Shown: piece by piece, positions 34,744 through 43,695 of the stretch
How positions within the stretch are numbered: position 1 is the stretch's first letter
How the letters are laid out: every line of letters begins with the position of its first letter
NCBI RefSeq assembly: GCF_030604785.1
Contig: NZ_JAUVVF010000010.1
Coordinates: 1-64,000, forward strand
Reading direction: 5' to 3'
Length of the DNA: 64,000 nucleotides
Source: Paracoccus sp. (in: a-proteobacteria)
GTDB lineage: Bacteria > Pseudomonadota > Alphaproteobacteria > Rhodobacterales > Rhodobacteraceae
Notes under the pieces: generated by a model
Told to the model about the DNA's origin: nothing
The model's input: the letters and a program-made list of their open reading frames with translations, nothing else
The model's database searches: none
Translations under genes and position numbers: made by a program

Positions 34744-35084
34744 TCAAGCGGTCAACTCATGGTCATGGGCAGTGGTGACGTGATGATGAATGCGCCCGTC
34801 GAAGAAGCGCGCCAGAACGGCCTCGGTCGCGGCCTTGGCGCGGGTGCGGGCCGGGCTGGCCAGCGCGGCCTCGACGGCGGGCAGATCGGGATAGCTGATC
34901 GCCAGGATCATCGGGATTTCGGGCGCGCCGTCGTCGCGGAATTCGGCAAAGCTGACGCGCACGGCCAGGGCGCCCGGAAAACTTTTCCATTCCGGCAGGA
35001 CCTCGGACAGGATCGCCGCACGGAAGGCGTCCCCTGCTGCCCCTCGTGGACGCGCCCCTCGAACAGGGCGTAGCGGGTGATCAT
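34744..35084 (-). pseudogene. Frameshifted dimeric alpha/beta-barrel (EthD/Dabb-like) gene
   Basis: Translation starts MITRYALFEGRVHEGQQ at the ATG at 35084, which overlaps the stop of the upstream dehydrogenase (ATGA). After a run of four C on the plus strand (35031-35034) the reading frame is lost. One base over, it continues as DAFRAAILSEVLPEWKSFPG, then RVSFAEFRDDGAPEIPMILA, and ends HHHVTTAHDHELTA. One missing base in the homopolymer restores a protein of about 113 residues with a ferredoxin-like dimeric barrel. It may be a true pseudogene or a sequencing error. Confidence 0.7.
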
Positions 35085-35974
35085 CGCGTGGGCTCCTTGG
35101 CCAAGGGGTTCGGGAAGAATTCCATCAGCGCGGCCTGATCCTCGGCCCCCAGCCCGCGCGCGGTCAGCAGGCGGTGGATTTCGGCGCAGAGCGCCGTCAG
35201 GGGCATCGGCGTGTGGCTGGCGCGAGCCAGATCCTGCGCGCCGTTCAGGTCCTTGACCATGTTGTCGATGCGGCCCGTGGGCCGGTAATCGCGCGCCGCG
35301 AAGCGCGGCATGTATTCCTGCAGGATCGCGCTGTCGGCCCGCCCGCCCGCAAGGGCCGAGGGGATGCGGGCGGCGTCCACGCCCGCGGCCTCGGCCAGGG
35401 CGGTCGCCTCGGCCACGGCGAGAAAGTTCAGCCCGCAGAGGATCTGGTTGATCAGCTTCGTCGTCTGTCCTGCACCCGCATCGCCCATCCGGGTCTGGTT
35501 CGAGGCGACGCGGGCCAGCACCCCCTGCGCCTCGGCCACGTCCTCAGGGCTGCCGCCCTGCATCAGCGTCAGCTGCCCGATGGCCGCCTTGGGCGCGCCG
35601 CCCGAAAGCGGGCTGTCCACCCAACGCAGCCCGCGTTCGGCCGCGTCGCGGGCCAGCGCCTGAGTGGCATGGGGGTCGATCGAGGACATGTCGATGATCA
35701 ACGCACCGGATGCCGCCCCCTCGGCCACGCCGCCCGGCGCGAACACCGCCGCTCGCACGATGGACGGGGCGTTCAGCGACAGGATCACGGCGCGCGCGCC
35801 CGTCGCGGCCTCGGCCGCGCTGGCACAGGCGGTGGCGCCAAGGGCGGACAGAGGCTCAAGGCGCGCCGGGTCCAGATCGAAGACGCGCAGCACGGTGCCT
35901 GTCTGCGCCAGCCTTGCGCCGATGGCGCCGCCCATGGCTCCCGCGCCGATCAATGCGACTGGGGTCTGGCTCAT
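35081..35974 (-). CDS. GarR/3-hydroxyisobutyrate-type NAD(P)-dependent dehydrogenase
   Basis: The 297-residue beta-hydroxyacid dehydrogenase has the NAD(P) motif ALIGAGAMGGAIGARLAQ and the substrate-binding segment DSPLSGGAPKAAIGQLTLMQGG. The catalytic Lys is in GAGQTTKLINQILCGLNFLAVAEA. Family members reduce tartronate semialdehyde or oxidise 3-hydroxyisobutyrate. The setting in a gluconate/idonate operon suggests a sugar-acid-derived substrate. It overlaps the gntK stop at its start and the barrel gene at its end, so translation is coupled throughout. Confidence 0.85.
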   Translation of the reverse strand: MSQTPVALIGAGAMGGAIGARLAQTGTVLRVFDLDPARLEPLSALGATACASAAEAATGARAVILSLNAPSIVRAAVFAPGGVAEGAASGALIIDMSSIDPHATQALARDAAERGLRWVDSPLSGGAPKAAIGQLTLMQGGSPEDVAEAQGVLARVASNQTRMGDAGAGQTTKLINQILCGLNFLAVAEATALAEAAGVDAARIPSALAGGRADSAILQEYMPRFAARDYRPTGRIDNMVKDLNGAQDLARASHTPMPLTALCAEIHRLLTARGLGAEDQAALMEFFPNPLAKEPTR

Positions 35975-36468
35975 GCGTCCGGTCCATGCAGTTCGGCCGC
36001 AGCGATCGCCACCAGGTCGGCCAACGGCAGGGTGATGTCCAGCGGCACGGCCTCGTCCCGGCCGGGCGGTTCGAGCGTGGCGAACTGGCTGTCCAGCAGG
36101 GCAGGGGGCATGTAATGGCCCTGCCGCGCCTGCATTCGTGCCGCGATCACCTCTCGCGGCCCGGTCAGGTGCAGGAAATGCACGCGCCCCCCAGCGCCGG
36201 CCCTCAGGCGGTCGCGATAGGCGCGCCTGAGCGCCGAGCAGCCCACGATCACCGGCGCGCGCGCGTTCAGGGTCTGCGCCACAAGGTCCAGCCACGGCCA
36301 GCGGTCCTCATCGGTCAGGGGAATACCTGCCGCCATCTTGGCGACATTGGCCTCGGGGTGCAGATCGTCGCCGTCCAGATAGGGGATGCCCAGCATCTGC
36401 GACAGTCCCGTCCCCAGGCTGGTCTTGCCGGTCCCCGAAACCCCCATAATCACAACGCGCAGGCTCAT
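35971..36468 (-). CDS. gntK: Gluconokinase
   Basis: The 165-residue GntK-type kinase has P-loop MGVSGTGKTSLG, the LDGDDLHPEANVAKMAAGIPLTDEDRWPWL motif spanning about residues 31-60 (typical of gluconokinase), VGCSALRRAYRDRLR and the late MPPALLDSQFATLEPP. It phosphorylates gluconate to 6-phosphogluconate in the cytoplasm. It overlaps the idnO-like gene at the start (ATGA) and the GarR-type gene at the end. Confidence 0.93.
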   Translation of the reverse strand: MSLRVVIMGVSGTGKTSLGTGLSQMLGIPYLDGDDLHPEANVAKMAAGIPLTDEDRWPWLDLVAQTLNARAPVIVGCSALRRAYRDRLRAGAGGRVHFLHLTGPREVIAARMQARQGHYMPPALLDSQFATLEPPGRDEAVPLDITLPLADLVAIAAAELHGPDA

Positions 36469-37220
36469 AGCGAGGCCGTGATGCCGCCATCGACATAAAG
36501 GACGTGGCCGTTGACGAAACTGGCCGCGTCCGAGGCCAGAAAGACGCAGGCGCCGACCAGTTCCTCGACCCGGCCCCAACGTCCTGCGGGGGTGCGCTTT
36601 TCCAGCCAGGCGCAGAAATCGGCATCGGCCACCAGCGCGGCGTTCAGCGGCGTGTCGAAATAGCCCGGCGCGATCGCGTTGCATTGCAGCCCGTGGCGCG
36701 CCCAGTCCGTCGCCATGCCCTTGGTCAGATTGCCGACCGCGCCCTTGGTCGCCGTATAGGGCGCGATCGAGGGTCGGGCCAGCGCGGTCTGGACGCTGGC
36801 AATGTTGATGATCCGCCCCCGGCCGCGCCCGATCATGTGCCGCGCGACCGCCTGACCGACATTGAAGACGCTGGCCACATTGGTCTGCAGCAGCCGCTGA
36901 AAGGCGTCGGCGGGAAAATCCTCCAGCGGGGCACGGAACTGCATGCCCGCATTGTTCACCAGGATGTCGATGGCGCCGTGATCTGCCTCGAATGCGTCGA
37001 TGGCCCGGCGCGCGGCGGCGTGGTCGGTCACGTCGAAGGGCAGGGCGCGCGCGCCCTCGATCACGGCAACGGCCTCGGCCAGCCGGGCGGGATCGCGCCC
37101 GTTCAGCACCACCTCGGCCCCTGCCTCGGCCAGCCCCCGCGCCAGCGCCAGCCCGATCCCCTGCGACGACCCCGTGATCAGGGCCCGGCGCCCGGTCAGA
37201 TCGAATAACGGGTTGGTCAT
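36465..37220 (-). CDS. idnO: SDR oxidoreductase, gluconate 5-dehydrogenase type
   Basis: The 251-residue short-chain dehydrogenase has the cofactor motif ITGSSQGIGLALA, NNAGMQFRAPLEDF, catalytic Ser in NIASVQTALARPS and the YTATKGAV YxxxK motif. It ends VNGHVLYVDGGITASL. It is closest to gluconate 5-dehydrogenase (IdnO), which reduces 5-ketogluconate to gluconate. Context supports this: gluconokinase follows and an L-idonate 5-dehydrogenase lies on the divergent strand. The promoter region shares the 16-base operator with the divergent unit. Confidence 0.87.
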   Translation of the reverse strand: MTNPLFDLTGRRALITGSSQGIGLALARGLAEAGAEVVLNGRDPARLAEAVAVIEGARALPFDVTDHAAARRAIDAFEADHGAIDILVNNAGMQFRAPLEDFPADAFQRLLQTNVASVFNVGQAVARHMIGRGRGRIINIASVQTALARPSIAPYTATKGAVGNLTKGMATDWARHGLQCNAIAPGYFDTPLNAALVADADFCAWLEKRTPAGRWGRVEELVGACVFLASDAASFVNGHVLYVDGGITASL

Positions 37221-37269
37221 GGCGGCCTCGGTCGCGTTTGGTGATGGACAAGCAGCGTGCCGGCCGACT

Positions 37270-37285
37270 ATGGTATCGTTATCAT
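37270..37285. promoter_or_regulatory. LacI/GntR-type operator in the idnO divergent promoter
   Basis: ATGGTATCGTTATCAT is an imperfect palindrome (six of eight half-site bases match) and resembles Escherichia coli GntR sites. It lies 50 bases from idnO and 38 bases from the divergent dehydrogenase gene. The same 16 bases occur in reverse orientation at 42192-42207 before the TRAP transporter. Confidence 0.75.
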
Positions 37286-37322
37286 ACACTGTCAAGCACC
37301 ATGGCGCCATGCCGGAGGAAAG

Positions 37323-38273
37323 ATGACCCGTCCCGAAATCCTGCAGATCGGTCCCTATCCCGAATGGGACCAGCAGCCGCTGGACCAGATGTTCACCATG
37401 CACCGGCTGTTCGAGGCAGAGGACCGCCAGGCATTTCTGGCCCGCCATGCGCCCGATGTGCGTGGCATCGCCACGCGGGGCGAAATGGGCGCGGATGCCG
37501 CGCTGATCGCCGCCTGCCCGCGGCTGGAGATCATCAGCGTCTATGGCGTGGGCACGGATGCGGTCGATCTGGGCGCGGCGCGGGCGCGCGGTGTGCGGGT
37601 GACGAACACGCCCGACGTGCTGACCGAGGATGTGGCGGATCTGGGGGTCGGCATGGCGCTGGCCTTGGCGCGCGGCATGATCGGAGCCGAGGCCTGGGTG
37701 CGCGACGGATCCTGGCAGATGCGCGGCGGCTATCCTCTGCAACGGCGGCTTTGGGGCAAGCGTGCGGGGATCCTGGGCCTGGGCCGGATCGGCATGGCCG
37801 TCGGGCGCAGGCTGGCGGGCTTCGGCATGTCGATCGCCTATTCCAGCCGCACGCCGAAGGCCGATGCCCCTGAGGGCTGGAACTTCGTGCCCGACCCGGT
37901 GGCGCTGGCCGAAGGGTGCGATCTGCTGGTCATGGCGCTGGCCGCCACGCCGGACACGCGCCATATCGTCGATGCCCGCGTGATCGAGGCGCTTGGTCCC
38001 GACGGCATGCTGGTCAACATCTCGCGCGCCGCCAATCTGGACGAGGAGGCGCTGCTGGACGCGCTGGAGGCGGGCCGCATCGCCGGCGCCGCGCTTGATG
38101 TCTTCGAGGGCGAGCCGGCCCTGAACCCGCGCTTCCTTGCGTTGAAGAACGTCGTGCTGCAACCGCATCACGCCAGCGGCACGCACGAGACGCGCCGCGC
38201 GATGGGCCAGCTTCTGCGCGACAATCTGGAGGCTCATTTCGCGGGCCGCCCGCTTCTGTCCGAGGTGTCGTGA
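37323..38273 (+). CDS. D-isomer-specific 2-hydroxyacid dehydrogenase
   Basis: The 316-residue enzyme has a catalytic Arg in VYGVGTDAVDLG...SRAAN, the NAD(P) motif ILGLGRIGMAVGRRLAGFG, and the Glu/His pair at VFEGEPALN and LQPHHASGTHETR. It is of the glyoxylate/hydroxypyruvate/2-ketogluconate reductase type. In this locus reduction of a keto-gluconate is likely. The ATG at 37323 has GGAGGAAAG upstream. It overlaps idnD by one base. Confidence 0.87.
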   Translation: MTRPEILQIGPYPEWDQQPLDQMFTMHRLFEAEDRQAFLARHAPDVRGIATRGEMGADAALIAACPRLEIISVYGVGTDAVDLGAARARGVRVTNTPDVLTEDVADLGVGMALALARGMIGAEAWVRDGSWQMRGGYPLQRRLWGKRAGILGLGRIGMAVGRRLAGFGMSIAYSSRTPKADAPEGWNFVPDPVALAEGCDLLVMALAATPDTRHIVDARVIEALGPDGMLVNISRAANLDEEALLDALEAGRIAGAALDVFEGEPALNPRFLALKNVVLQPHHASGTHETRRAMGQLLRDNLEAHFAGRPLLSEVS

Positions 38274-39301
38274 TGCGCGCGCTTGTCATCCACGCCGCCC
38301 ATGACCTGCGGATCGAGGATCGCCCCGATCCGGTGCCCGCGCCGGGGCAGGTGATTTTGCGGCTGGAACGCGGGGGGATCTGCGGATCGGACCTGCATTA
38401 CGCCAATCACGGCGGCTTCGGCGCGGTGCGCCTGCGCGAGCCGATGATCCTGGGGCACGAGGTTTCAGCCCGGGTCAAGGCGCTTGGCCCGGGGGTCGAG
38501 GGGTTCGAGCCGGGGCAGCTTGTCGCTGTCTCGCCCTCGCGGCCCTGCGGGAATTGCCGCCCCTGCCGCGAGGGATTGCCGAACCATTGCATGAACATGC
38601 GCTTTTACGGATCGGCCATGCCCTATCCGCATGTGCAGGGCGCGTTCCGCGAATTGCTGATCGCGGATGCCGCGCAATGCGTCGATGCGACGGGCCTTGG
38701 CGCCGGCGAGGCCGCGATGGCCGAGCCGCTGGCAGTGGTGCTGCACGCGACGCGGCGCGCGGGGAACCTGCTGGGCGCGCGGGTTCTGGTGACCGGATGC
38801 GGGCCGATCGGATTGCTGGCGATCCTGGCCGCGCGGCGGGCGGGGGCGGCGCAGATCGTGGCGACGGACCTGTCGGATTTCACGCTGGCCATGGCGCGGC
38901 GGGTGGGGGCTGACACGACCCTCAATCTGGCGCAGGACCCCGAGGCGCTGCTTCCCTACGCGGCGGACAAGGGCCAGTTCGAGGTGCTTTACGAATGTTC
39001 GGGCGCGGCGCCCGCGCTGGCTGCCGGCATTGCCGCGATGCGGCCGCGCGGGGTGGTCATGCAGCTGGGACTGGGCGGCGACATGACGATCCCGATGATG
39101 GCGCTGACCGCCAAGGAATTGGACCTGCGCGGCAGCTTCCGGTTCCACGAGGAATTCGCCACAGGCGTCTCGCTGATGCGGCAGGGGCTGATCGATGTCT
39201 CGCCGTTGATCACCCACGACCTGCCGCTGGACCGTGCGACCGAGGCTTTCGCGCTGGCATCGGACCGGAGCAAGGCCATCAAGGTGCAGCTGACCTTCTG
39301 A
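38273..39301 (+). CDS. idnD: L-idonate 5-dehydrogenase (zinc alcohol dehydrogenase family)
   Basis: The 342-residue MDR enzyme has catalytic zinc ligands in GGICGSDLHY and GHEVSA, a structural zinc Cys cluster (CGNCRPCREGLPNHC) and Rossmann motif VTGCGPIGLLAILAAR. The segment HYANHGGFGAVRLREPMILGHE is characteristic of L-idonate 5-dehydrogenase. It oxidises idonate to 5-ketogluconate, feeding idnO and gntK on the other strand. The start overlaps the upstream stop (TGATG). Confidence 0.88.
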   Translation: MRALVIHAAHDLRIEDRPDPVPAPGQVILRLERGGICGSDLHYANHGGFGAVRLREPMILGHEVSARVKALGPGVEGFEPGQLVAVSPSRPCGNCRPCREGLPNHCMNMRFYGSAMPYPHVQGAFRELLIADAAQCVDATGLGAGEAAMAEPLAVVLHATRRAGNLLGARVLVTGCGPIGLLAILAARRAGAAQIVATDLSDFTLAMARRVGADTTLNLAQDPEALLPYAADKGQFEVLYECSGAAPALAAGIAAMRPRGVVMQLGLGGDMTIPMMALTAKELDLRGSFRFHEEFATGVSLMRQGLIDVSPLITHDLPLDRATEAFALASDRSKAIKVQLTF

Positions 39302-39313
39302 AGCTGCCCCGAA

Positions 39314-39344
39314 GGAAGAAAAAGGGGGCCGCGTGGCGGCCCCC
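39314..39344 (-). terminator. Terminator of the DctQMP TRAP operon
   Basis: The nine-base stem GGGGGCCGC / GCGGCCCCC has a three-base loop and on the minus strand is followed by TTTTTCTT. It lies 20 bases after the binding-protein stop. On the plus strand it also lies just after idnD, but without a U tract there. Confidence 0.85.
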
Positions 39345-39363
39345 TGTGGCGTGACCACCCGTT

Positions 39364-40335
39364 TCAGCGGCTGGTGATCGCGGTGACGATGGTGTCGCCG
39401 TTCTCGGCGATGAAATTGTCCCAGACCGGGCGCACGACCTCCTGGAAGGCGGCGACATCGACATCGCGGTTGATGGTCATGCCCTTCGAGGCGAGATCGG
39501 CCAGGATCTCCTCTTCCCGCTCTTGCGCCAGGTCGCGCTGCATGGCGACGGCTTCGGCCGCGACCTCAAGGACCAGCGCCTGCTGTTCCTCGGACAGGCC
39601 GTTGAACTTGTTGAGGTTCATTGCCAGCGCCAGCGCCGAATAGGCGTGCTGGGTCAGCGAAAGATAATCCTGCACCTCGTCGAACTTGAAGCTCTGGACG
39701 ATGCCGATCGGGTGGTCCTGCGCGTCCACGACCCCGGTTTCCAGCGCGGTGTAAAGCTCGGCCACGGGCAGTTGCTGCGGGGTCGCGCCCAACAGCTGGA
39801 ACATGTCGCCAAGCGCCTTGGAGTTGTTGACCCGCATCTGAAGCCCCGCCACATCCTCCGGCGTGGTGATCGGGCCGCGATTGTTGGTCATGTTGCGATA
39901 GCCGTTCTCGGGATAGCCCAGCATGTGCAGGCCGTGCGCGTTGAACTGCGCGCCGATGCCCTGACCGATCTCGCCGTCCAGAACCGCATAGGCATCCGCG
40001 CGGGTCGGGAACATGAAGGGCAGCTCGAAGGCGCCCGCCTCGGGGACAAGGCCGGTCAGGTTGTTCAGGCCCGTCATCACCACGTCGATGATGCCCGACC
40101 GAGTGCCGTCCACCATCGCCGCATCATTGCCAAGCTGGCCCTGCGGGAAGATGGTCACGGTGATCTCGCCGCCGCTGCGTTCCTCCAGCTGCTCCTTGAA
40201 GAACAGCGCCAGGTTCTGCTGCAGGTCGGTCTCGGGCGCGGCATGGGCCAGACGCAGTGCGGTCTGGGCCTGGGCGGCCAGCCCGGTCAGGGACAGGGCC
40301 GCGACCAGCGCGGTGGTGCGGAAAATGGTCTTCAT
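39364..40335 (-). CDS. dctP: TRAP transporter DctP-type solute-binding protein
   Basis: The 323-residue periplasmic protein has signal peptide MKTIFRTTALVAALSLTGLAAQA, then LRLAHAAPETDLQQNLALFFKE, FPQGQLGNDAAMVDGTRSG and PEDVAGLQMRVNNSKALGDMFQLLGATPQQLP, which holds the conserved carboxylate-binding Arg. The sugar-acid locus and shared operator suggest gluconate, idonate or a related acid as ligand. It is the last gene of a Q-M-P operon and is followed by a strong terminator. Confidence 0.9.
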   Translation of the reverse strand: MKTIFRTTALVAALSLTGLAAQAQTALRLAHAAPETDLQQNLALFFKEQLEERSGGEITVTIFPQGQLGNDAAMVDGTRSGIIDVVMTGLNNLTGLVPEAGAFELPFMFPTRADAYAVLDGEIGQGIGAQFNAHGLHMLGYPENGYRNMTNNRGPITTPEDVAGLQMRVNNSKALGDMFQLLGATPQQLPVAELYTALETGVVDAQDHPIGIVQSFKFDEVQDYLSLTQHAYSALALAMNLNKFNGLSEEQQALVLEVAAEAVAMQRDLAQEREEEILADLASKGMTINRDVDVAAFQEVVRPVWDNFIAENGDTIVTAITSR

Positions 40336-40362
40336 GTCGGTCTCTCCTCCCTCAAGGTATCG

Positions 40363-41643
40363 TCAGCCGCCCATGATGCGGGCCGGCACGGTGATCAGTT
40401 CCGGAAACAGGATGAACAGCCCCAGCAGCACGACATAGCCGAGGATGAAGGGCGCGACGCCCCGCACGGCTTGGCTGACCGGCACCCGGCCGACGCCGCA
40501 GACGACGTTCAGCACCGTGCCGACCGGCGGCGTGATCAGCCCGATCGAGCAGTTCAGGATGAACATCAGGCCGAAATAGACCTCGTCTATGCCCGCCATG
40601 CGGACCACCGGCATCAGCAGCGGCACCAGGATCAGCACGGTGGGCGACAGGTCCATGACCATGCCGACCGCCAGCACCAGCAGCATGATGACCAGCATCA
40701 ACAGGCGCGGATTGTCGATCAGCGGCGCCAGCATCCCGGCCAGCTGCTGGGGCAGTTGCGCCACCGTGATCAGCCAGGCCGCAACCATTGCCGCGCCGAC
40801 GAGGAACATCACCATCGCCGTGGACCGGCCCGCCTGGATCAGCACGTCGACAAGGCCCGCAAAGGTCATCTCGCGATAGATTACGGTCGAGATGAGGATC
40901 GCATAGACCGCCGCGACCACGGCCGCCTCGGTCGGGGTGAAGGCGCCCGAGCGGATGCCGCCGATGATGATGACCGGCAGAAGCAGCGCCCAGAACCCTT
41001 CGCGCAGCGCCTTCCAGCGTTGGGCGGCGCTGGCGCGGGGCAGAACGTCAAGTTCCTCTTTGCGCATCAGGAAGGTCCAGATTGCCGTCAGCATCAGGCC
41101 CATCATCAGCCCCGGCACGATGCCGGCCAGAAACAGCTTGGCGATCGAGATGTTGCCCGCCACGCCCACAAGGATCAGCGGCAGCGAGGGCGGGATGATC
41201 GGCGCGATGATCCCGCCCGATGCCAGCAGGCCCAGGCTGCGCCCCTCGGGATAGCCCGCCTTGCGCATCATTGGATAGAGGATCGAGACCAGCGCCGCCG
41301 CATCCGCCACGGCCGAGCCCGAAAGCCCCGCCAGCACGATGGCCGTCAGGATCGCCACATAGCCCAGCCCCCCGCGCCGGTGCCCGACCAGAGCCATGGC
41401 CAGCGCGACGATCCGCGTGGACAGCCCGCCGCGTGACATGACCTCGCCGGCGACCAGGAAGAACGGGACCGCCAGCAGCGGAAAGCTGTCGACCCCGTTG
41501 ATCAGGGACTGCGCCAGGATGTCGGCACTGAACAGGTTCATGTGGACCATCAGCGCCATCGACGACAGCAGCAGCGCGAATGCCACCGGCAGGCCGGCGA
41601 GGATGCCCACGAACAGCACGCCGAGGAAAAGGGCCAGCGTCAT
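40363..41643 (-). CDS. dctM: TRAP transporter large permease (DctM)
   Basis: The 426-residue membrane protein has about 12 helices and the DctM signatures FFLVAGEVMSRGG, AGLSGSAVADAAALVSILYPMM, GIIAPIIPPSLPLILVG and LNCSIGLITPPVGTVLNVVCG. It works with the small subunit encoded immediately upstream (one base gap) and the binding protein encoded downstream in Na+-driven uptake. Confidence 0.93.
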   Translation of the reverse strand: MTLALFLGVLFVGILAGLPVAFALLLSSMALMVHMNLFSADILAQSLINGVDSFPLLAVPFFLVAGEVMSRGGLSTRIVALAMALVGHRRGGLGYVAILTAIVLAGLSGSAVADAAALVSILYPMMRKAGYPEGRSLGLLASGGIIAPIIPPSLPLILVGVAGNISIAKLFLAGIVPGLMMGLMLTAIWTFLMRKEELDVLPRASAAQRWKALREGFWALLLPVIIIGGIRSGAFTPTEAAVVAAVYAILISTVIYREMTFAGLVDVLIQAGRSTAMVMFLVGAAMVAAWLITVAQLPQQLAGMLAPLIDNPRLLMLVIMLLVLAVGMVMDLSPTVLILVPLLMPVVRMAGIDEVYFGLMFILNCSIGLITPPVGTVLNVVCGVGRVPVSQAVRGVAPFILGYVVLLGLFILFPELITVPARIMGG

Positions 41644-41644
41644 C

Positions 41645-42145
41645 TCAATGCTCCTCGGCGCGCCTGGCCGAGGGGCCGGGATCTGGGCCGAAGATCCGGA
41701 CCAGCGCGATCGCGGCCATCAGCCCCCCCGAGGCGACGCCCGACAGATACATCAGCCCCGAAGGCAGGTCGGTCAGCTGAGAGATGTTGTTCCAGTTGGC
41801 CAGCGTCTGCCGCCATGCGCCCACGAACAGCATCAGCACCGCGACCAGCACCACCGCCCAGCAGATGCGCCGCAGGATCGGCACGAAGCGCGGCATGACC
41901 GCCTCGGAGAATTCGGACAGTTGCAGATGCTCGCCCCGGCGCAGCATCACTGCCGCGCCCAGCATGGCGACCCAGACGAACCACAACCGCGACAATTCGA
42001 TCGTGACACGCAATCCGCTGGAGAACCCGTAGCGCATGACGACATTCGCGAAGACGAGCACGATGAGCGCCGCCAGCAGCAGGGCCATGACAAGGTCGAT
42101 CATACGCCAGAAGGCCCTCGCCGCCGCGCTGATGCCTGGATGCAT
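41645..42145 (-). CDS. dctQ: TRAP transporter small permease (DctQ)
   Basis: The 166-residue membrane protein has four helices and the DctQ pattern MALLLAALIVLVFANVVMRYGF, then ELSRLWFVWVAMLGAAVMLRRGEHL. It is the first gene of the operon, 46 bases downstream of the 16-base LacI-type operator. The DctM gene starts directly after it. Confidence 0.9.
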   Translation of the reverse strand: MHPGISAAARAFWRMIDLVMALLLAALIVLVFANVVMRYGFSSGLRVTIELSRLWFVWVAMLGAAVMLRRGEHLQLSEFSEAVMPRFVPILRRICWAVVLVAVLMLFVGAWRQTLANWNNISQLTDLPSGLMYLSGVASGGLMAAIALVRIFGPDPGPSARRAEEH

Positions 42146-42456
42146 CTGATTCCTCCGTCAACAGGTAGAGAACTCCTGTTCATCCGGATACATGATAACG
42201 ATACCATTTTCTCTGTCAATTATCTGTTTGGCAGGCCGAATTATGATTAAACAACTGATAAATAATGCTCTTTAGCAGGAGAAAGTGTGGTGCCGAGATT
42301 TTGCGGCCGAGTGAATCCAGCTTTCTGCTGCTGGGTTTCCCAAGCGCGTGAGGAAGCCGGGCTGGAGGTAAATGCCGTCAGAGACCGGGCTTGGTCGTGC
42401 ATGGATCAGATTGGGCAAGATGTTCCGCCTGACCGTCTCCGCTGCTTGGCGTAGAC
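42146..42456. other. Intergenic region between dctQ and arsJ
   Basis: This 311-base stretch contains the TRAP operon promoter and operator near 42192, in a clearly AT-richer patch (42185-42290). The remaining part (42290-42456), downstream of arsJ, has normal GC. It has an open minus-strand frame with no start of its own, no similarity I recognise and no terminator hairpin. It could be a decayed gene end. Confidence 0.4.
42192..42207. promoter_or_regulatory. LacI/GntR-type operator before the DctQMP operon
   Basis: ATGATAACGATACCAT is the exact reverse complement of the element at 37270-37285. It lies 47 bases before the dctQ start, where a repressor would block transcription. The match over all 16 bases at two units of the same locus is direct sequence evidence for co-regulation. 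Confidence 0.78.
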
Positions 42457-43695
42457 TTAGGCTCTGGCGAGGCGGCGCATCGCCCACCAGCTTGCCGCCG
42501 CCATCGCGCCCGCCGTGGCCAGGCAAAGCGGCAGGCCGCCCCACTGATAGGACAGCCCCGAAAGAAGCGTGCCGATCAGCCTCCCTGCCGCATTGGCCAT
42601 ATAGTAGAACCCGACATCGCGCGTGATCCGCTCGGCCTGCCCTAAGGCCAAGATCAGGTAGGAATGGGCCGAGGAATTCAGCGCGAAGACATAGCCGAAC
42701 CCCAGAAGCCCTGCGACCAGAAGGCCGGTCAGCCAGGGCGCGGGCTCGCCCGCGATCCACACGGCCGCCGCCAGCATCAGGGGGATCGGCACCAGCCGGC
42801 CCGCCCACCGGATCGCGTCGCGGGTAACCGCATCGTCCGGGCGGCCCGCGCCGCCCAGGATGCGTGGCGCTGCCGCCTGCACCGCGCCGTAGAGCATGAT
42901 CCAGATCGCCATGAAGCCGCCGGCCAGAAAGAAGGCCTCGCGCCGGCCTTCGGCGGTGCCGTCCGACAGGACAGCCTGAAAGTAGATCGGGATGCCCACC
43001 ACGAACCACACGTCGCGCGCCCCGAACAGGAACAGCCGCGCCAGCGACAGCCGGTTCACGCGCGGATCGGCCGAGCGCCAGCCCGACCAGCGATCCGCGC
43101 CCTTCATCCTCCCCGGCAGGCCCGGCGGCAGGAACAGCGCCACCGCCAGCAGGATCGCGGCCAGCACGGCCGCCATGCCCCAAAGCGCCGTCTTGAACCC
43201 CGCCAGCGCCAGCAGCGCCGCGCCAAGGAAGAAGCCCAGGCCCTTGACCGCGTTCTTCGATCCGGTCAGCGCGGCGACCCACCGGAAGAGGCCGCCCTCC
43301 GCGGCAGGCGCCAGCACCTTGACCGCCGATTTCGACGACATCTTGGCCAGATCCTTGGCCACGCCCGAGGCCCCCTGAACCGCCATCACGAAGACGACCG
43401 AGGCCGTGAGGGACCATGCCGGATCCAGTTGCGCCAGCGCCGCCAGGGCCGCGATCTGGATGCCCAGCCCCGCATAAAGCGTGGCCGCCAGCCCGAAGCG
43501 CGCCGCCAGCCAGCCCGCGCCCAGATTGGTGACGATGCCCGCGACCTCATAGAGCAGGAACAGCCAGGCCAGTTGCAACGGCGAGAATCCCAGCCCGTTG
43601 AAATGCAGCAGGACCAGCATCCTGAGCGCGCCGTCCGACAGCATGAAGGCCCAATAGGCCGCCGTCACCGCCGCATAGGCGCGCAGACCGTTCAT
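42457..43695 (-). CDS. arsJ: ArsJ, organoarsenical MFS efflux protein
   Basis: The 412-residue MFS protein has about 12 helices and family-typical stretches: [61 protein letters not shown] and [20 protein letters not shown]. ArsJ exports 1-arseno-3-phosphoglycerate made by the partner GAPDH, giving arsenate resistance. The ATG at 43695 overlaps the gapdh stop; the longer frame is rejected as gapdh shadow. Confidence 0.9.
   Translation of the reverse strand: MNGLRAYAAVTAAYWAFMLSDGALRMLVLLHFNGLGFSPLQLAWLFLLYEVAGIVTNLGAGWLAARFGLAATLYAGLGIQIAALAALAQLDPAWSLTASVVFVMAVQGASGVAKDLAKMSSKSAVKVLAPAAEGGLFRWVAALTGSKNAVKGLGFFLGAALLALAGFKTALWGMAAVLAAILLAVALFLPPGLPGRMKGADRWSGWRSADPRVNRLSLARLFLFGARDVWFVVGIPIYFQAVLSDGTAEGRREAFFLAGGFMAIWIMLYGAVQAAAPRILGGAGRPDDAVTRDAIRWAGRLVPIPLMLAAAVWIAGEPAPWLTGLLVAGLLGFGYVFALNSSAHSYLILALGQAERITRDVGFYYMANAAGRLIGTLLSGLSYQWGGLPLCLATAGAMAAASWWAMRRLARA

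Noticed and set aside
42290-42456. Possible insertion-sequence remnant downstream of arsJ
   Set aside because: There are no terminal inverted repeats, no target-site duplication and no transposase motif.
42272-43417. Minus-strand frame overlapping arsJ
   Set aside because: It is in a different frame from the well-supported ArsJ. Only its last about 60 codons lie outside arsJ, and these have no start or recognised similarity.
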